Part shown: one piece after another, positions 60,208 through 64,000 of the stretch
Position numbering within the stretch: the first letter of the stretch is position 1
How the letters are laid out: every line of letters begins with the position of its first letter
From: CAJGDV01 sp036667875
GTDB taxonomy: Bacteria > Bacillota_I > Bacilli_A > RF39 > UBA660
Reading direction: 5' to 3'
Length of the DNA: 64,000 bases
NCBI GenBank assembly: GCA_036667875.1
Contig: JAVWTD010000004.1
Span: 1-64,000, forward strand
Notes under the pieces: generated by a model
Database searches by the model: none
Told to the model about the DNA's origin: nothing
The model's input: the letters and a program-made list of their open reading frames with translations, nothing else
Position numbers and translations under genes: made by a program

Positions 60208-60945
60208 GATAAAATCAAATTGAGTTAAAAGAATAATCATTGCACCCAAACTAAGGAAAGGACCAAAAGGAATAATATTTGTTTTATTTTTAAATAGTAT
60301 TATTAATGATATTGGTAAACCTATTACTGACCCTAGAAATATAGTTAAGAGAGCCATTTCCCATCCTAATACAAATCCAAAGAAGAACATAAGCTTAATG
60401 TCTCCTCCTCCCATGGATTCTTTTTTAAATAAATGATCACCCATTATTTTAATAAAAAGCATAACTAGGAAAGCAATTACCCCATTAATTGTACAAGTAA
60501 ATAGAGCAAAAGGACCTTTTCCTATTAAGACAAGAACTGCTAAAACGATTCCTCCTACAATTAAAACTTCATCAGAAATAATAAAATATTTTATATCACT
60601 AACTATAATTATTAAAAGCATGGAAATTAGAGTAAGTGCAATTAAAAAATCTATTCCAAATCCAAAAACAGTATAACAAAGTGAAAACATCGTACCACTA
60701 AATAATTCAAAAAGTGGATGAATGATAGGAATTTTTGATTTACAATTTTTGCACTTTCCACTTTGAAATAGAAATGAAAGAACTGGAATCAGTTCTAAAA
60801 CTCCTAAAACATGCCCACATTTAGGGCAATGAGAACGTGGTTTAACAATTGACTCACCATTAGGTAGTCTGTCTCCTACTACATTGTAAAAGGAACCAAA
60901 GATGGTTCCAAATACAAACATAATTAAAGTATAATATAATTCCAT
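60184..60945 (-). CDS. pilD: Prepilin leader peptidase and N-methylase (PilD)
   Basis: A membrane aspartic protease that trims prepilins at the GF junction and methylates the new N-terminus. The 253-residue product has the cytoplasmic zinc-binding domain with two CxxC pairs (CPKCGHVLGV and CKNCKSKI), then helices with the catalytic aspartates (IIVSDIKYFIISDEV and ESMGGGDIKLMFFFG). It lies 11 bases after pilC, GGGGG upstream. It should process both pseudopilins. Confidence 0.93.
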   Translation of the reverse strand: MELYYTLIMFVFGTIFGSFYNVVGDRLPNGESIVKPRSHCPKCGHVLGVLELIPVLSFLFQSGKCKNCKSKIPIIHPLFELFSGTMFSLCYTVFGFGIDFLIALTLISMLLIIIVSDIKYFIISDEVLIVGGIVLAVLVLIGKGPFALFTCTINGVIAFLVMLFIKIMGDHLFKKESMGGGDIKLMFFFGFVLGWEMALLTIFLGSVIGLPISLIILFKNKTNIIPFGPFLSLGAMIILLTQFDFIKLLSLIS

Positions 60946-60956
60946 TTGTATCCCCC

Positions 60957-63071
60957 TTAAGATAAATTGTCATACATACTAAACATTGGGATAACGATGG
61001 ATAAAACAATTAATCCAACTGCCCCGGTTAGGAACAAAATTAAGATTGGCTCAATAAAAGCCTTAATACGTCCTACTTGGTTTTTATGTAATTCTTGGTA
61101 ATAATCAGAAACTTTTTGCATCATTTCTGGTAATTGACCTGTTCTTTCTCCAGTTACAATCATCTCATAGGCTGGAATTGGAACAGCCCAGTGATCTTGA
61201 AACGCTAGAGATATTTTATCTCCTTTTGCAAGATTGGTAATTGTATCTAGTATTATCATCTTCCAAATTTCGTTATTTGTTATTTTATTAAGTATCTCCA
61301 TACTATCGGTTATAAATACATTATGTTTAAGAAGAGATGCAAATGTTTTTGTAAACATTGTTACTTCATTAAAGATAACAACATCACCAACTATAGGTAA
61401 TTTCATTAAAATCCATTGCATTAATGTTCTAAACAGCTTAATGTTTTTAAACATCCAAATATAAATTAAACCTACTAAAACGATTCCTATTAGTACTAGA
61501 ATACCAAATTTTTTTAAGAAATTACTTACAGCAAGAACTCCAACTGTTATCCAAGGCAATTTAGCATTATCCATATCTTCATATATTACAACAAATTGAG
61601 GTACTATATAAATCATTATGAATGATAGAGCTGCTATAGCAATAAATAAAACTATAGCTGGATATGTCAAGGCTGTAACCATTTGTTTTTTTGTCTTTTC
61701 CATTTCATCAAAGTATAAAGACATATCATCTAATGTTTCAGGTAATTCTCCAGTCATTTCTGATGCTTTTACCATGTTGATTAATATTCTAGGAAATGAA
61801 TTTCCTTGTTTTGCCATAGCGTCACTGAAGTTATCTCCCATAGTTAATTCATATATTAAGGATCTAAATATTTTTTCGTAATTTTTTTCTTTAAATTGTC
61901 TACTTAAAATTCTTAAAGCTTCTACTAGAGGTATACCTGCTTTAATATATGTAGATAATTGAGTAAGGAAGAAAATCATATCTTTATTTTTAATTTTTCC
62001 TTTATTAGTAGAAGTACTACCATGTAGAAATTGAATTAAAGCATTTGTTTTAATACTATAAACTTCAAACCCTTCTGATAGTAGGAATGAGTGAACCTCA
62101 ACCTTAGAATAGGCTTCAAAGTAAGATTTTATTAGTTTACCATCAATGTTTTTTCCAACATATTCATAAACAACTTTTTTGTCACTTTTCTTAACATCGT
62201 CACCTTCAAAACTAATTAGAAGTGCTTCTCTTTGCATTAAATCTTGATTCTTTTTATTTCTTGAAAGAGCATTATTTGAAATTTTATTTTTTTGTTTTTT
62301 AAAATATTTTAATACTCCATTAAATATAGCATCTAATCCACCATTAAATCTTTCTTTTAGTGATTTATGTTCTATTTTAACATTTTCATTTACATAAATA
62401 TTTTTATCTTTTAATTTTCTCTTTTCTCTTCTAAGTTCTTCTTTACGTTTTTTTGCTTCTTGTTTTGCTTTTAATTTAGCTTCACGTATAAGAACTTTTT
62501 TAGATTTTGGTTTTCCATTTTTATCTAAATTATTTAATTCATTATCACTAACAGTTCCTGATACTACTACTCCCCCTTTAACAGATTCTGCTTTTGATTT
62601 TTCTAATTTTTCTTGTTTCAACAATTCTTGTTGTTCTTTTAGTTCTTCTTTCTTTTCTTCTTCAAATTTACTATTTTCTTCTTTTTTGCGTTTAGCTTCT
62701 ATTTTTGCTAGTTCTTCTTTTTCTTTTTTTAATTTAATAGCTTTTTTCTTTTCAATTATAGCCATTTTCTTTTCATAAATCTTTTTATCTTTTTCATTTT
62801 TAAACTTTAATTTTTGTTCATCCGTAAGATTAATTCTTGAGGAAACAAAAACAATCGGGAATGCAAATCCAAAGCCTATGTACTTAATGAATTTCCACCA
62901 TATAAATGAAATAAAGATTCCTAAATCAACGAACAGCGTTATTAGAGTATATAGTGCAAATGTAAATCCTATTAAAAAATAATGTATCATGTAGTAAGGT
63001 ACACTAATTATAAATTTTACGACTCTATATACAATAATAGATGGTATAAGTATTATTGGTTTATCTTTCAT
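60957..63071 (-). CDS. pilC: PilC-like inner-membrane platform protein with long N-terminal extension
   Basis: A 704-residue protein. The last 340 residues or so (about 360-704) are a normal PilC/GspF core with two T2SSF repeats (FLTQLSTYIKAGIPLVEALR, GDNFSDAMAKQGNSFPRILI, FTKTFASLLKHNVFI, AFQDHWAVPIPAYEMIVTGE). Before it come two or three extra membrane helices (about 10-85) and a highly charged Lys/Glu coiled-coil (about 95-245), then a linker region. ATG 63071 follows AAGGTG. PilC proteins normally have about 400 residues. Confidence 0.88.
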   Translation of the reverse strand: MKDKPIILIPSIIVYRVVKFIISVPYYMIHYFLIGFTFALYTLITLFVDLGIFISFIWWKFIKYIGFGFAFPIVFVSSRINLTDEQKLKFKNEKDKKIYEKKMAIIEKKKAIKLKKEKEELAKIEAKRKKEENSKFEEEKKEELKEQQELLKQEKLEKSKAESVKGGVVVSGTVSDNELNNLDKNGKPKSKKVLIREAKLKAKQEAKKRKEELRREKRKLKDKNIYVNENVKIEHKSLKERFNGGLDAIFNGVLKYFKKQKNKISNNALSRNKKNQDLMQREALLISFEGDDVKKSDKKVVYEYVGKNIDGKLIKSYFEAYSKVEVHSFLLSEGFEVYSIKTNALIQFLHGSTSTNKGKIKNKDMIFFLTQLSTYIKAGIPLVEALRILSRQFKEKNYEKIFRSLIYELTMGDNFSDAMAKQGNSFPRILINMVKASEMTGELPETLDDMSLYFDEMEKTKKQMVTALTYPAIVLFIAIAALSFIMIYIVPQFVVIYEDMDNAKLPWITVGVLAVSNFLKKFGILVLIGIVLVGLIYIWMFKNIKLFRTLMQWILMKLPIVGDVVIFNEVTMFTKTFASLLKHNVFITDSMEILNKITNNEIWKMIILDTITNLAKGDKISLAFQDHWAVPIPAYEMIVTGERTGQLPEMMQKVSDYYQELHKNQVGRIKAFIEPILILFLTGAVGLIVLSIVIPMFSMYDNLS

Positions 63072-63158
63072 TTTGACACCTTCCATATCCCTATTATTAT
63101 TTTACTATTAAAATTATATCATAAAGGTGAGATAATTTAAATACTTTTTACAATAAAG

Positions 63159-63184
63159 AAAAAATAAAAAGTTATTTCTAACTT
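63159..63184 (-). terminator. Intrinsic terminator of truB
   Basis: AAGTTA / TAACTT with a 4-base loop, then a T-rich tract, on the minus strand, overlapping the truB stop. Confidence 0.65.
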
Positions 63185-64000
63185 TTTATTTTAAACATTT
63201 TCCATGGTTTCATTTTAGTTTCATCTTTTGAATAGATTTTGTATAAGGCTATTGGGTTTTCATTTTGATCAACAAATAATACTTCTTTTTTATTATATAT
63301 ATTATCTATGATTGAACCATTTAATAAGGTTTCTTCAAATAAAACAGATGTTTTTATTGTTTCATAATCTGTTAAGCATTCTTTTATTTCTTTTAATTTA
63401 TTAAATTCATTTATATCTTCAAGTTTGATTGCATCTTCTATTTTGAAGTTTCCTTGTCTAGTTCTTCTTAAGTTTGTCATTATAGCAAATGTATTTAAGT
63501 GAGATGCTATATCGTTTCCTAAACTTCTTATATAGGTTCCTTTTGTAACAGTTGTTCTTACTTTGATAACTGTTTTATTTTCTTTTTGCTTAATATCTAA
63601 TAATTCTAACTCTTTTATGTTTACTAATCTTTTTGGTAATTCTACTGGGATATTATTTCTTGCGTATTCATAAAGTTTTTTCCCGTTTATTTTAACAGCA
63701 GAATAAATAGGAACTGTTTGCTCATATTCTCCTGTACATTTTTTTAAAGTATTTAAGATATCATATTCACTAAAATTTGTATTTTCACTTGATAAAATAT
63801 TACCGGTATTATCAAGGGTGTCTGTTAAAGTTCCAAATTCAAATTCTGCTATGTATTCCTTATCAACACTAGTAAGTAATTCCACAATTTTTGTTCCTTT
63901 ATTTAAAGCAATTACAAGAACTCCTGTTGCAAGAGGATCTAGTGTTCCAGTATGCCCTACTTTTTTAGTGTGAAATATTTTGCCTATTTTATTTACAACA
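63178..64000 (-). CDS. truB: tRNA pseudouridine(55) synthase TruB, 5' end missing
   Basis: The enzyme makes pseudouridine 55 in the T loop of tRNAs. The coding frame does not start at the ATG near 63885 but continues to the window edge: VGHTGTLDPLATGVLVIAL, with the catalytic aspartate, precedes it. At least 273 codons are visible, with KEYIAEFEFGTLTDTLDNTG, YSAVKINGKKLYEYAR and TKGTYIRSLGNDIA. The start is beyond base 64000. The C-terminal RNA-binding domain is present. Confidence 0.93.
   Translation of the reverse strand, partial: VVNKIGKIFHTKKVGHTGTLDPLATGVLVIALNKGTKIVELLTSVDKEYIAEFEFGTLTDTLDNTGNILSSENTNFSEYDILNTLKKCTGEYEQTVPIYSAVKINGKKLYEYARNNIPVELPKRLVNIKELELLDIKQKENKTVIKVRTTVTKGTYIRSLGNDIASHLNTFAIMTNLRRTRQGNFKIEDAIKLEDINEFNKLKEIKECLTDYETIKTSVLFEETLLNGSIIDNIYNKKEVLFVDQNENPIALYKIYSKDETKMKPWKMFKIKS

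Noticed and set aside
63178..63885. truB starting at the ATG near 63885
   Set aside because: The upstream in-frame sequence encodes the catalytic GTLDPLATG motif, so the gene extends past the window.
1..64000. Mollicute genetic code (TGA as Trp)
   Set aside because: TGA ends mutS, yaiI and others at the right place, and Trp codons are TGG.
1..64000. CRISPR array, insertion sequences, tRNA or rRNA genes
   Set aside because: No spaced direct repeats, transposase or tRNA T-loop patterns were found by eye; a tRNA or IS scan could still be run.

Overview
The window looks like part of the chromosome of an uncultured, low-GC, endospore-forming Bacillota. It is very AT-rich and has canonical GGAGG-type ribosome binding sites and sigma-A promoters. 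It carries sporulation genes (spoIIGA, sigE, sigG, spoIVB, ylbJ, a ylmC-like gene). TGA is used as a stop (for example mutS and yaiI), so this is genetic code 11 and not the Mycoplasma code. A gut Bacilli or Erysipelotrichia/RF39-like lineage is my guess; the lineage is inferred. A 100-base N run at 53983-54082 shows this is a draft assembly.

Layout. 1-3.5 kb: an Xre-type regulator, a candidate small RNA, and an ApbE / NusG-domain-II / Gx-transporter flavin module. 3.2-4.3 kb: a ylmC-like gene and sigG. 4.3-12.9 kb: lipid-flippase and glycosyltransferase genes, then a run of uncharacterised genes (Lys-rich membrane protein, leucine-rich-repeat protein, HExxH zincin, coiled-coil proteins, HNH-like protein). 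12.9-18.4 kb: Sua5, DUF308, DUF1846, nagB and three small membrane-anchored proteins. 18.5-24.9 kb: the division and sporulation block murG-murB-ftsQ / ftsA-ftsZ / spoIIGA-sigE, all on the minus strand. In Bacillus, sigG and ylmC follow sigE directly; here about 14 kb separates them.

25-34 kb: a nucleotidyltransferase plus glycosyltransferase pair, a four-gene ABC-transporter / two-component module, a second HNH-like paralogue and a polysaccharide deacetylase. 34.1-36.2 kb: glmS on the plus strand behind a clear glmS ribozyme. 36-44.6 kb: a minus-strand run including a VanY / class-I-amidotransferase fusion, a zinc-phospholipase-like protein, a CNNM-type transporter, a SWIM-finger protein, Maf, a PD-(D/E)XK nuclease and spoIVB. 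44.6-46.6 kb: a tandem pair of metallophosphoesterases, the first with its metal site destroyed. 46.65-47.0 kb: an intergenic region with a strong candidate minus-strand ncRNA made of four hairpins that all display CCCAA. 47-55 kb: xseB, xseA, nusB, dxs, mutS and ylbL. 55-63 kb: ylbJ, then a compact type IV pilus-like set (two large pseudopilins, PilB, PilD, and PilC with a long N-terminal extension) around a perfect palindrome. 63.2-64 kb: truB, cut by the window edge.

How they fit. Cell-wall precursor synthesis (glmS, nagB, murG, murB), division (ftsQ, ftsA, ftsZ) and sporulation control are linked in the conserved order. The mother-cell sigma factor appears to be made without its usual pro-sequence although its protease gene spoIIGA is retained in shortened form. 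Most genes have their own promoter and an intrinsic terminator that often overlaps the stop codon.
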